Position numbers and translations under genes: made by a program. Below are positions 22,448 through 33,635 of a stretch of DNA of 64,000 bases, piece after piece (position 1 is the stretch's first letter; the number at the start of each line of letters is the position of its first letter). This stretch comes from Cyathus striatus (lineage: Eukaryota > Basidiomycota > Agaricomycetes > Agaricales > Nidulariaceae): assembly GCA_025738555.1 (NCBI GenBank), contig JAOVFP010000022.1, positions 2,046,001 to 2,110,000 on the forward strand, in the 5' to 3' direction. Under the pieces are notes generated by a model. It was not told where the DNA came from, ran no database searches, and saw nothing but the letters and a program-made list of their open reading frames with translations.

Positions 22448-23400
22448 CTGGGCAATTCCAATGACACAGAGAAAAAGTGAAATCGGTGGAAACAGTGGTA
22501 GTTGAAATGGAGCTACTTCCAAATAGGAAGGGGGGCAACTAAGAACACGCCACACCAATCTCCCTACACACTGTGCACAGAGAGCGGTCCCAACTCTAAT
22601 ATGAATAGAGCTGTGTAGCAACTGGCAAACACTCATAGAGAGAGGCCAGGTAGGTAGGACTTCACTGTACTTCACCTTGGTCTACTAATTCTCCTGCCAC
22701 TGTAATGCCTGAGACAGCTGCAGCAAAAACACAATCTCTATTTAAAACACAACTAAATATACTGCTGGGAAAGCCCAAACAACACAAAGGAGCCAGAGAG
22801 CCAAAAGCCAGAGTCCAGAGCCAAGAGTCCAAAGTCCAGAGTCCAAGGTCCAAGGTCCAGAGGTCCAGAAGGGGTCCAAAGATCCAAAAGATACCTGTAA
22901 AAAAATAAAAAGCCAAAAACTTGCAGAAATGCAGCAAAAAACACTATAGAATAGTGCAGTGGCTGCCATAAAATGCGAAAATTCAGTGAACATGAAGTAA
23001 TATAATGCCCAAAGACATACAAGTATTATAGTGGGATTAATAGTCAAGGGGGGAAAGTGGGGGGAGCAAAGAAAGGGCAGCAGCTAAGCATGAAGCAGCA
23101 GGCAGCAGCACAGAAAGAGCATTGCAAGATGCTTACTAAGACTGCATCAGGTGGCAGGAAACAGGTAGAAGCGCGGCCACGCTTTTTGGGAAGCTGTGGC
23201 AAGTACATTTCAAGATGCTTAGTAAGAATGATGGCTTAGTAAGATTCCAAAAACAGCTGATCCAGACTTGTTTGCAACTTGTTTGTCATTTGCTTAGTCA
23301 CATTTAAATTCCAAATGCAGTAACCCAGCGCTAATAAGGTCACGTTACTAAATACTGCCTCTCCCACATGACCGTTATACCCACGTTTCCCACCCTTCTC
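22448..23400 (-). other. Helitron-1 5' upstream region
   Basis: About 950 bp of non-coding sequence matching 32030-33460 of Helitron-2 in blocks (for example TCTCCCTACACACTGTGCAC and GCCTGAGACAGCTGCAGC). It probably holds the element promoter. Runs of AGAGCC/AGTCCA-type short repeats occur at 22790-22880. Confidence 0.6.
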
Positions 23401-23414
23401 TCATTATATATAGA

Positions 23415-23620
23415 CAAGCTTTACACCCATGCTCCGCTACGGGTACGGGAGCCTGTCGGCTCCCTCCTCCGCTCCACACAGATGACAGCTTGCTGTGGGG
23501 CTGCGCCCCCCAGACCCCCTGCTTCTTCATCCCAGTTCTTTTGGCTGAGGGGCTGCGCCCCCAGACCCCTGCTTTTTTTCTTCTTGGGGGGTTGCACCCC
23601 CCAACCCCCCTGCTTACCCA
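23415..23620 (-). repeat. Helitron 3' terminal module with GC hairpins, copy 1
   Basis: About 200 bp containing GGAGCC-TGTC-GGCTCC, GGGGC-TGC-GCCCC and GGGGGTTGCACCCCC inverted repeats. On the minus strand it ends with a CCCGTAGCGGAGC-type stem-loop region about 11 nt before CTTG. Similar copies lie at 25146-25345 and 33479-33635. Confidence 0.8.
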
Positions 23621-25145
23621 TGAGGCATATATCTACCCATGTATTTTATATTTACACCCGTGTAGGTTTATATCTACACCCGTGTTGTTTAGTCTTCACT
23701 ATTTTCATTCCCTTGAACAGAATAAATATATTTTAATGAATACTCCTATTCCTATTTATTACACTCAGAAACTGTCCCTCCTGAGGCTTCCTCAGGATAT
23801 CCTATCTGATATACAGATTCTTTCTTTTGGTGAAGCCTTGATCTTCTGTTGTTTGTTGTCCTACTCACAATCATTGCAGATCTCCCTGAAAAGGATCATC
23901 ATTTATGCTCAGTTCACATTCATCTACTTCCACCCAATGCAATCTCCATTAATCACACCACATTATTGTCCATGTGCCTTCCACCATCTCCAATTGATGC
24001 ACATGCCACATCATCATGTGTCCTCTATTCTCACACAAAACACCATATTTACACTCATGTAGTTTAGTCTTCACCATTTTCATTCCCTTGAACAGAATAA
24101 ATATCTATTAATGAATACTCATATTTCACTCACATTATACACCTCAATCATTAGTATATCCACCATGCATTACTACAGTGCCCATCAAATAATTTATTAT
24201 TTATGAATTATAATCCTATTGTCATCCTCATATATCATATATATCACCTGTGTCATATATATCAATATTCCTCAATCCCCAAATATCAATTGCTATTTAT
24301 ATACCTGTGTCATATATATCATATATGTCACCCATGTGGTATATATCTGTAGTATATATTTTATATCTACACACATCCATCCACATCAATCACCCATCAC
24401 AAATATATATACCTGTATCATATATATCACTTTTTACAGCCCAAGAATCCCCCTCTACAGCATTATCTTCCATCATATATATCTCCCATGTTGTATATAT
24501 CAAATGTTACATCCCAAAAATTACCTATAACACTCAGAAAATAGTTAATAATTTACTCATTATAGTGCCATTCTATCATACAGCTCAAACATTACCAAAT
24601 CCACTGCAAATTACCACAACACCCATTAAATAATCAATAATTAACTCATTATAGTGCTATTGTTATCAACATATATTTAATGATATAATTGTACTATTAA
24701 ATCCATAGGGGGAACAGATTACACCAAAAGCAGGACAGTTGAAACTGTCACAATACACTATAAATTCCAATAATAACCTCCAAAAAATCCGAAATCTTCC
24801 ACAAATAAATCTTTATAGTGCCTTTATATTATCCACACATATATACACTGCACTATCATGGTGTTTAAACTCAAGGGAGGGGGGGGGGGAAGGGAGAATG
24901 GAAGTGTGGAAGTGTCAGTAGACCTCTGATTATTCAGCCATCAATCATCCATTGTGGCGTGCACAATTCAAGAAGCTTAGTCATCTACTTTTGTTGAACA
25001 TTGTTTGCATCCATCCATTTTGAGGATGCTTAAGTCATAAGCTTTTTGTCCATCTGTTTTAGGCAATGGGACCCCATCAAACCCTGACCTACAAAAGTCC
25101 CATATATATCCACTTTCCACATGCCTTGTCTCATTATATATAAGA
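23415..25145 (-). mobile_element. Short non-autonomous Helitron-like element A
   Basis: The unit starts on the minus strand at 25145 with TCTTATATATAATGAGAC and ends at 23415 with the same GC-rich hairpin module that ends Helitron-2. It has no coding region. The middle is AT-rich with many TATATATCA repeats (24220-24520). It shares blocks with element B at 33479-34764 (for example TCCTATCTGATATACAGATT). It sits exactly between Helitron-2 and Helitron-1 with no intervening host DNA. Confidence 0.65.
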
Positions 25146-25345
25146 CAAGCCTTACACCCGTGCTCCGCTACGGGAACGGAGCCTGTCGGCTCCCTCCTCC
25201 GCTCCACACGAATGACAGCTTGCTGTGGGGCTGCGCCCCCCAGACCCCCCGCTTCTTAATCCTAGTTCTGAACACTGAGGGGCTGCGCCCCCAGACCCCT
25301 GCTTTTTTCTTCTTGGGGGGTTGCACCCCCCAAACCCCCTGCTCA
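25146..25345 (-). terminator. Helitron 3' terminal module with GC hairpins, copy 2
   Basis: This is the 3' end of Helitron-2. On the minus strand the last 30 nt contain the stem CCCGT / ACGGG followed by TGTAAGGCTTG, which matches the hairpin-then-short-tail form of Helitron 3' ends, although the final bases are CTTG rather than the common CTRR. Confidence 0.7.
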
Positions 25346-25467
25346 AAATTATAACTCATTCATTCTTTTTCCAACTTATCACTTATTTTCAAAATATATA
25401 CATATCAATATAAATATAATACACTACTAAACACTACTAAAATCCTATTTACAACTCAAATCATAAA

Positions 25468-28400
25468 CTAAAGTAACACTTCAGGGTACACTATATTCTT
25501 CATTACAGCTTCTTCACTTCTAGCATCCCAAATCACTTTCATCTTGTGCACTGATCGTACTCGAGACACTCCAACATAAAACTGCCCATGTGTAAACACT
25601 CCATTCCGAAGATCCAATCCAACATGTGAAACTGACTGTCCTTGTGCCTTGTTGATCGTCATCGCAAATGCAAGTCTAACAGGGAACTGGTGTCGACAAA
25701 ACCGGAAAGGAACTTGAGAAGATGATGGTTCAAGCTTCATCCGTGGTATAAACACCCGACTTCCTCTCCTGTCCCCAGTTAACAGTCGAACTTCCAACAC
25801 TCGGTTCCGTATCCCTGTAATCACTCCACGGCTTCCATTGCACACTCCATCAGAAACACTCAGGTTTCGAAGCACCATCACAGGACATCCAATCTTCAAC
25901 TCCAAGTGTGCCAGTGGTAATCCAGAGCAGTTGATTGTGTTCAGGTACTCCACAGGGTAAAGAAGTTCCCCATTATACCCATGATCATCTGGAAGTGTAT
26001 CTGCACTGTGCAGTGAAGTTGCCTCCCCTGGGAATGAAGCCAGAATCTGAGAGTTCAGACCATCCACATCATCATTCCGACTTGACAGAATTGTTCGCTC
26101 AGCATAGTACTCATCTACATTTCCTTCAGCTGAATCAAGTCCAGGATAGATTGCTGAGATAAGGGACTCCACAGTATTTGAAGTGCACTTGAAGTGATTT
26201 GGTATTTGGATATCTTCATTAATAGTGTGCTCCCCATGGCCCACAGCCAGCTGCCATGCAGCAAAATCTCGTTCATCTGCATCCTCCACATTCAATCGCA
26301 TGTTACATCGCAAGTGAATCACTGTAACATCTGCCCAAAGATCAGATCTCTGAAGGCATGCTGACACAATCTGAGCTCGGTTTCCTCGTACCACCACAGG
26401 AAGGATTTGTTGCCAGTCTCCACCATACACTACAGTGCATCCTCCAAATGGTTGATCAGAACAACGAAGATCTTTGAAAGTACGGCTCACTGCCTCATGG
26501 ATATGTCGGTGCTGCATTGGTGCCTCATCCCAAAACACTGCATCAGCCTTCTCAATCAGCCCAGCAAGATCAGACCCCCGTGCAATATTGCACATTGATG
26601 TCTCATTGATGTCAATTGGTATCTTGAACACAGAGTGAGCTGTTCGCCCTCCAATAATCAGAAGAGCAGCAATCCCTGATGATGCAACAACAATCACTAT
26701 CTTTCCCTCCCCCCGAAGGTAATAGCATAGTGTGTTGTACACATAGGTCTTTCCTGTTCCTCCTGGGCCATGCAAGAAGAAGAGCTCCCCAGATTTAGAT
26801 TCAATGGCCCTCACTATCTGATCAAATGCTGCACACTGCTCCTCATTCAAAGTTGCCAGTCACTCCTGACCCAAAGCATGCTGTTCCACTAAATTGTATG
26901 CAGTGTATACTGCAATTAATGGATTGTTTGATTGGTCTTCCCTCCTGTTGTTGGCTCGCTGCTCCCGTTCATGCCAGTTTTCTGTTGGCAGTGGTAGTGG
27001 CATATCCTTCCATTCTGACAGAGACTTGCCAGAACTGATTAGAAATTTATCAATCAGATACAGCCCATAATCATAGATTTGTTCCTCTGTAGGATCTGCA
27101 AGATCAAGGTGTGTTCGAATGATGTGTCCCAGATCATCGCAGATGTGTTCCTTAAATTCATTCCAGAGTCCCACATAGTCCACAGGTCCACAGTCTCGAA
27201 GAATTGTCCCAAACAGGCTGCGCAGCTGATAACCTGTCTTCATAGTAGCAGCATCTCGCAAACACTCTCTCCATTCACCATCATCCTGCAGAAGTCCTAA
27301 AGCCAGACATGCCTGTCTGAATGTCTGATGCACAACTCCATCAACTGTTTGCAAGTCTGCAAAGGATTTTGCACCCTTGACCACTGTCAGCAATGTTCGC
27401 AGGTAGAATCGCTCCCCAGCATTTGGATGAACAAAGTATGTCCGTCCAATGGCAAATCCTCGCTGACGAAGTGTCCATGTGCACTCAGTTTTATTCCACA
27501 CAAAGGTATTGGGCATGTCCTGGTACAGAACCTCCCGTGCTGCTGGGTATTGAATATTGGCCTTAAAGTAAGCAGTAAGAGTTGTATCTTGTGTTGATGC
27601 ACACTCCACTGCCTCCTGCAGATCATCAGCATTCTGATCATATATAACAGACTGCTCATTTGGAAGATGAAGTGCCAGCCGAACTACATTTGGAACCTCT
27701 TCATGCAATTTAAATGCAAACAGTCGCCACAGAGCCTCACAGGGAGAGACATACCGAGCATCCAAGAATGTCTTCATCTCATCCAGTTCTCTTGAAAACT
27801 CCACTGTAGCACGATCATGGCCTTTGAAAATGTACTTGTAAATGTACTTGATGGCCTTGATTGATCCAATGCATTCAACATTAATGTGGCACCTGTACTT
27901 CCATGACAGATATCAGTTGTATGGCACAACCCAGCAGTTATTCACTGGAGTCCCATCCCTGGTTATGGGCTGAAATCTTGTGATCTCCCTTCTTCTCAGA
28001 ACAGAATATGAATCATCTGTGATGATGGTCTCATCCCGATAAGCCTTTGGAAATCCCTTTGAGCACTTGCCACCCTCCATGCATGACTGATTGCTGCCAG
28101 GACCACAGGGTTTGTGAATCATGGTTCTCAGAATTAAATCATACAGCTCAGGTTCGGTGTCAGGATCAGGAAGTTCAGCAGTGATCATGCTGTCAATGTC
28201 CTCTGGAGTGCGCAACTTGTCCTCAGGAGCAACAAACACAATTAAATGCATGTGTGGCAGTCCACGCTTCTGGTATTCAATGGTGTGGATATGTGCAACA
28301 CATTGTCCAAAGATGCCCTCCTGGTAGATATCTCGGATGATCTGCTGCTGGATTTGACGAAACACCCGAACCACAATGTCTGGCCGATCATGAGCTTCCA

Positions 28401-29907
28401 CTCCATCAGGCAAGGCACTCTTCACATCTGGGTGATGGGGATCCATGGTGACTGTGAGGAAATAGTCTGGAAATTTAAAGTGGCGATAGATAGCCAGTGC
28501 ATCCTGACAGTTCTGCTGCATGAATCGAGTGCTTCCTGCAAAACTTGATGGAATGATCACCCTTTTCCCAAGTTCCTCCCCTTGCACATCTGGATTAACT
28601 GCAATGGCATCCACTATTCCCTGATAGGTTTCAGCGCGTATCTCTGGCTGATGACCATCAATCCAATGCAATCGACCCTGCTCAGTGCATGCCCATGTAT
28701 CCACACCATACTCCTGAAAGAGCTTCTTTGTCCTGAATTGATGAAGATTCTCACCAATATGTGGATGGATGTAGTAGCGAAAGTGCTCAATTTGTGAGAC
28801 ATGCTTGCACTTCCTTGTTGTGGGTGGATCCTCCTCCTCTCCTGGTGCCCTGTTGGGTACATGATCCACATTATCCACCTCCTGCACACCATGATATAGA
28901 ATGCCAGGCTGCCATCCAAGTTGACCTCGTGGAAACAGGATTGGATAGTGAAATGACCAATACATAGCATTCACCTCACTGATTCTCTCCAGTGCACCAT
29001 CAAGGCGATGCATGATAACCTCGCGAGGTCCCTGAACCTGATCACCATCACCAAGCAAAAGAACTGCAATCTCATTTGCTGTTGGAATGTTGTATTGCCG
29101 TCGGTCTGTGCCTACAGGACGACAAATGGCAAGGCGAAAATTGTGAGCAGGGTTATTGTTACGTATTTCCTGATAGGCCTTCCGATAGACTGATGCACCT
29201 GGATGATGATGATAGAGAACATCTTCCAATATTCTCATGACATTAACATCCATGTTAAGACCATGATTTGCAGGATGACCATTAATTCGATCCTGAGCTG
29301 AAGGTGCCTCAGCTGGATCATGAATGTAGAGCTGAACATATTTTTTTGGAAGACCTTGGCGAGGTAGGAGTGATCCAGCAAAATGTGTGACACGACCTCC
29401 AATTTTGAAAACATATGGACCTCCAGCCTGGATGGAAGCATTTTTCTCCACTGCCATGGATGTCATGGCAAAGGCACAGTTGTATTGACGAATGTTGTCC
29501 TGGAAATTCTTGTTTCCATCCTTTGCAAGCAGCTCTGTCAACTCTCTTGGAGATTGGCCCCATCCTGGAAGATTAACCTTTCCAGTCAGACAGCAACTTC
29601 CAAATTGAAGCCGCTCTCTGGTAGAAGAGGTCAAACGTTCAGCCTTCCAATGTAATGCATCACAGTCAGGGCAGACATCAGTGAATGGTCCAAGTGTGAA
29701 TTTTGGCCAATTGTGATCAAATGGCTGGTGAGCAATAGGAATGTGCTGAGGAGGTGCAGGTGGAGGAGATGGTGGAGGAGTTGGAGGAATATCTGGCACA
29801 TCAATAACCATCATGTTTTGTGGATTGAACTGAAGAGGTGGAGCCAGCACTGCTGCCATTGGATTAGGATGAGCAATTACAGGTTCAACAAAGACAGGAG
29901 GCTGCAA
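25468..29907 (-). pseudogene. Helitron-2 Rep-Pif1 helicase, broken by two TGA codons
   Basis: This is a single long coding stretch of about 1,480 codons. The N-terminus is Pro-rich, followed by a Cys-containing block (DVCPDCDALHWKAERL) and the Rep region with HUH motif GLPHMHLIVF and the two-tyrosine YIYKYIFKGHD segment. The Pif1 helicase has Walker A (HGPGGTGKTYVYN), Walker B (FWDEAPM), YGGDWQQILPVV, and the C-terminal AMTINKAQGQSVSHVGLDL and YVGVSRVR blocks. TGA codons at 27913-27915 (VVPYN-stop-YLSW; Helitron-1 has Arg) and 26860-26862 (QE-stop-LATL; Helitron-1 has Arg) break it. Reverting two such sites would restore the frame, so the copy is fairly young. The first codons at 29907 follow a splice acceptor. 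Confidence 0.92.
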
Positions 29908-30636
29908 TAAGAATTAACATAATGAATATAAGGTAGGAGTAAAGCTGTATACGTACTGCAAGATTTTGTTGAATAAATCGAAATTGTTGAAATTGAGGGG
30001 GAGCAGGGGGAGCAGGGGGAGCAGGAGGAGCAGGAGGAGCATGAATTTCTGGAAATAGATGATATTGTGGAGCAGGAGCAGGAGCAGGGGCAGGAGGATT
30101 CCATTGTATATTAATATGATTTTCTGGATTATTATTCTGAATTGGAGGATTGGGAGCAAGAACTGGAGGATTCCATTGAATATCTGGAGTATTTTGAATA
30201 TTCAGACGAAATGGGGGAATTGGAATGGGAGCAGGAGCTGGAGCTGGAGCATTTATATGAATATCCAGAGGATTTTGTGGATTCACTTGAAAAGTGGGAG
30301 CAGGAGCAAGAACAGGAGCATTCCATTGAATGTTTTGAGGAGCAGGAGCAATAACAGAGGCATTCATCTTTGGACAATATTTAGAATAGTTAACTGAAAC
30401 ACATGTAAAGAATCACATACCGGCAGGGGATTGGGATGAGGATGTGCAATAACAGGGGGATGCCATTGTATTTCTGGAGCAATCTGAATATGAATGGGAG
30501 CAGGAGCAGGAGTAGGAGCATTCAACCCAATATTTGGAGGAATCTGTTGATTCACTCGAAAAGTGGGAACAGAAGCAGGGACAGGAGCATTCCATTGAAT
30601 ATTTTGAGGAGCAGGAGCAACATTGGGAGTATTCAC
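29885..30636 (-). CDS. Helitron-2 duplicated Pro-rich exons
   Basis: Two similar exon-like stretches, 30636-30364 and 30367-29885, both open with an M-N-x-x-x-V-APAPQNIQWNAPV pattern and are separated by short introns (GT near 30420, AG just before the second). They encode repeats of the type IQWNPPV.APAP. Their nucleotide form is GGAGCA-rich. They look like a tandem exon duplication spliced into the N-terminal part of the transposon protein. Confidence 0.55.
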
Positions 30637-30639
30637 CTT

Positions 30640-31866
30640 TTAACAATATTTAAAATAGTTAACTGAAACATTTGAAAAATGACATACTGGCAAGGGATTG
30701 GGATGTAGAACAGGAGGCACCCTCTGCATACCATGATTATTATGCAGAGCTACTGGAGGATTCCTGTATATCTGAGGAGCAGCCAGAGGGGGAGGTGTAT
30801 TTATGTGAGAAATATTAACAGCTGGGGGAGGTGTACCAATGCGAGGAATGTTATGTGGAGGAACAACAGGTTGGACAACCTGGAGAATAGCAATGGGAGG
30901 GGGAATAACAGGTTGTTGAATATTTGCAGCCCATCGTACATTTAGAGGTCGAATATTAAGAGGAGGAAGCGGATTGACAATGATTGGATGATTCCATTCC
31001 ACATTTTGAACAGCTGGGGGAGGAGGTGTATTGATGTGAGGAATGTCTTGTGGAGGAATAACAGGTGGGGGTGGGGGTGGAGGAACATCTGCATCCTGTT
31101 GCAAATTTAGTGGCAGGTTATTGTGCTGAGGAATATCTTCTGCAATTACAGGATCATTCCAGTGTATTGGACCTGGTGTATTTGTTTCACCATCTCCCCC
31201 ACCCTGACCTCCTCCCCTTCCTCTTCTCCTTCCCCTTCCCCTTCCAATGGGTGGAAGAAGGGGAGGAAGATCAGCATGCATTGCTTGCAATTCAGCAGGA
31301 AGGTAATGATGTGCAGGTGGGACTGGTGAATTTATGGGAGGAATATTTTGTAGTGCAAAGTCATTCTGAGAAGCAGCTGCTGGCAGGGGTGCATTTATGT
31401 GAGGATTAGGTTGTGGTGGAATGTTACCAACCCATTGAATATTTTCAAGGTGATAGAGTGGCTGAATTGCCTGTGCAACCATGGAAGGATTCCATTGTAT
31501 GATTGGCTGATTTTGAGGAGCCAGATTATGCTCCACAGGGGGTGGAGGATTAGTACCTCCCCTCCCCTGAGCTGTAGCTGTACCCCTTCCTCTTCCTCGA
31601 TGGCCACCTACACCACCCCATGTACTTGATTCACCATTTCCACCACCCTGACCTTGTCCCCTTCCCCTTCCCCTCCCCCTCCCTCTCCCCCTTCCCCTCC
31701 CAATAGGTGGCAGAAGGGGAGGAAGATTCAGACATCTTGCTTCCAAATCAGCAGGAAGGTGGGGATAAGCAGGCTGGGCAGAAGCATCCACAGCAGGCAG
31801 GGGCACCTGCCTATTTTCAGGAGTGTTCAATGCACGTGCATCACGCTCAGCCTGGCATGCATTCAT
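30640..31866 (-). CDS. Helitron-2 N-terminal exon, Pro/Arg-Gly rich
   Basis: A 408-residue frame starts NACQAERDARALNTPENRQ, resembling Helitron-1 (INAQQAERDARVLGSPENRR) and the basic ERDAR/TPE.R repeats at the start of many Helitron proteins. It then carries two Gly-Arg repeats (GRGRGRGRG near residues 60-75 and a second near 210) and long Pro-rich runs. GR repeats commonly bind nucleic acid. It is likely the first large exon of the Rep-helicase protein and not a separate gene. Confidence 0.6.
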   Translation of the reverse strand: MNACQAERDARALNTPENRQVPLPAVDASAQPAYPHLPADLEARCLNLPPLLPPIGRGRGRGRGRGRGRGQGQGGGNGESSTWGGVGGHRGRGRGTATAQGRGGTNPPPPVEHNLAPQNQPIIQWNPSMVAQAIQPLYHLENIQWVGNIPPQPNPHINAPLPAAASQNDFALQNIPPINSPVPPAHHYLPAELQAMHADLPPLLPPIGRGRGRRRGRGGGQGGGDGETNTPGPIHWNDPVIAEDIPQHNNLPLNLQQDADVPPPPPPPVIPPQDIPHINTPPPPAVQNVEWNHPIIVNPLPPLNIRPLNVRWAANIQQPVIPPPIAILQVVQPVVPPHNIPRIGTPPPAVNISHINTPPPLAAPQIYRNPPVALHNNHGMQRVPPVLHPNPLPVCHFSNVSVNYFKYC

Positions 31867-31899
31867 GCGTGCCTGCTCTGCAGCATCAATTGGGGTTGA

Positions 31900-33460
31900 C
31901 CTTTAAAAAAACAATTATTAACTATATTAGCATGCATTCCACTCAATCATGGAGAAGTGAGTTAACTTACATGAGTCCCACTGAATTTGTTCTGTACCTT
32001 GTGAAAAAATAGAGTGGTTGTTTGGTCCAGCTGGGCTATCCCAATGACACAGAGAAAAAAAAGGCGAAATTGGTGGGAACAGCAGTAGTTGAAAATGGAG
32101 CTACTTCCTAAAAAGGAAGGGGGGCAACTGAAAAATGTGCCACACCAATCTCCCTACACACTGTGCACAGAGAGCGGTCCCAACTCTAATATGAATAGAG
32201 CTGCGTAGCAACTGGCAAACACTCGTAAAGAGAGGCCAGGTAGGTAGGACTTCACTGCACTTCACCTTGGTCTGCCAATTCTCCTGCCACTGTAATGCCT
32301 GAGACGGCTGCAGCAAAAAACACAATCTCTACTTAATACACAAACAAAGAACACAGAGAAGCCAGAAAGCCAGAAAGCCAGAGAGCCAGAGAGCCAAAGT
32401 CCAGAGCCAAGAGCACAGAGCCTAGAGCCAAGAGCCAAGAGCCAAAAGTCCAAGGGTCCAGAGGTCTAGAGTACCTGTTAAAAAAAAAAAAAAAAAACAC
32501 CAAAAAACTTGCAGAAATAGGGGGAAAAACACTATAGAATAGTGCAGAGGCTGCCAAAAAATGCGAAAATTCAGTCAACATGAAGCAATAATGTGCCCTA
32601 AACACATACAGTAGGATGGTGAGGTAAAAAAAAATAAAGGGTTGAAAGTGAAGGGAGCAAAAGATCTCAAAATTTGGCCAAAAAGTCGCAAAAATGGAAA
32701 GAAAACACTATAAAATAGTGCAGTGGCTGCCAAAAAAAATAAGGTGAAAACTCGGTCAATGTGAGGCAATAATGTACTTGAATACATACAGGAGGTTGGA
32801 GGGGTTAAAAAGTGAGGGGGAAAAGTGAAGGGAGGTGCAGAAGGGGTCCAGAAATCACCAAAAAATAGCCAAAAAAGTCGCAAAAATACAACAAAAACAC
32901 TATATAATAGTGCAGTGGCTGCCAAAAAATGCGAGAATTGAGTCAGCATGAAGGAGTGTTGTGTCCAAACACATACTATACGATAGGGGGGCCAAAAATA
33001 AAGGGGGGGAAGTGGGGGGAGGAGGGGAAAGGGCAGCAGCACAGCATCAGTGCAGCATGCAGCAATGCGGCACAGCACATTTCCAAATGCTTATGCTTAA
33101 TAATGCACTTAATAATGCGCCAGGGCATGCAGCTCAAACCCCCCAAGATGATTAGTCATTTACTTTATTGAACATCGTTTGGATCCATCCGTTTCGAGCA
33201 TATTAGCTCATTATGCCCATCCCAAATCGTGAGCACACACATCAATCTTGACCGAAAAAGGCAAGACCCTTGCGCGTGCATCAATTTCCCTCCCAAAGCG
33301 GTAACACTTCCATTTTGTGATGCAAAATCTCTTGAAACAGCCCCATTTCTATATATGGTAGGTCCCACGCCTCAGTTTATCGACAAATCTAAATACTGCT
33401 AAATTCCCACCCGTTTTCGGCCATTCCCACGCACCATTTAAACCCAAATTTCCCAGGTCT
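31900..33460 (-). other. Helitron-2 5' upstream region
   Basis: About 1.5 kb without a supported gene, in part matching 22448-23400 of Helitron-1. It contains three tandem, diverged copies of a block ending CACTATA.AATAGTGCA.TGGCTGCC (near 32530, 32710 and 32900), plus a poly(A) run. It probably contains the transposon promoter. Confidence 0.55.
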
Positions 33461-33478
33461 TGTCTCATTATATATAGA

Positions 33479-33635
33479 CAAGCTTTACACCCGTGCTCCG
33501 CTACGGGTACGGGAGCCTGTCGGCTCCCTCCTCCACTCCACACAGATGACAGCTTGCTGTGGGGCTGCGCCCCCAGACCCCCGCTTTTTTTTCTTCTTGG
33601 GGGGTTGCACCCCCCAAACCCCCTGCTAACCCATG
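33479..33635 (-). repeat. Helitron 3' terminal module with GC hairpins, copy 3
   Basis: It matches 23415-23620 and 25146-25345: the same TACACCCGTGCTCCGCTACG start on the plus strand, GGAGCC-TGTC-GGCTCC stem, GGGGCTGCGCCCC and GGGGGTTGCACCCCC stems. It lacks one of the two GGGCTGCGCCC units of copies 1 and 2. Confidence 0.75.

Larger units (their letters stand above)
16777..23414 (-). mobile_element. Helitron-1, 3'-truncated autonomous Helitron
   Basis: On the minus strand the element begins TCTATATATAATGAGA at 23414, has about 1 kb of upstream sequence shared with Helitron-2, a Pro-rich N-terminal coding region, then the Rep and Pif1 helicase. It stops abruptly at 16777, where the Gypsy-1 LTR begins, so the end of the helicase and the 3' terminus are missing. 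It also carries a 609-bp solo LTR (21834-22442). Multiple TGA stops make it inactive. Confidence 0.88.
25146..33478 (-). mobile_element. Helitron-2, full-length autonomous-type Helitron
   Basis: The unit spans 8,333 bp on the minus strand, from TCTATATATAATGAGAC at 33478 to the GC-hairpin 3' module ending at 25146. It contains an upstream region (32030-33460), Pro-rich N-terminal exons, and one Rep-Pif1 coding stretch interrupted only by two TGA codons. Its neighbours on both sides are other Helitron-like units joined end to end. Confidence 0.85.

Noticed and set aside
30059..30397. Plus-strand Arg/Ser-rich and Glu-rich frames at 30059-30397
   Set aside because: They are the antisense of the GGAGCA-rich Helitron exons and reflect low complexity only.
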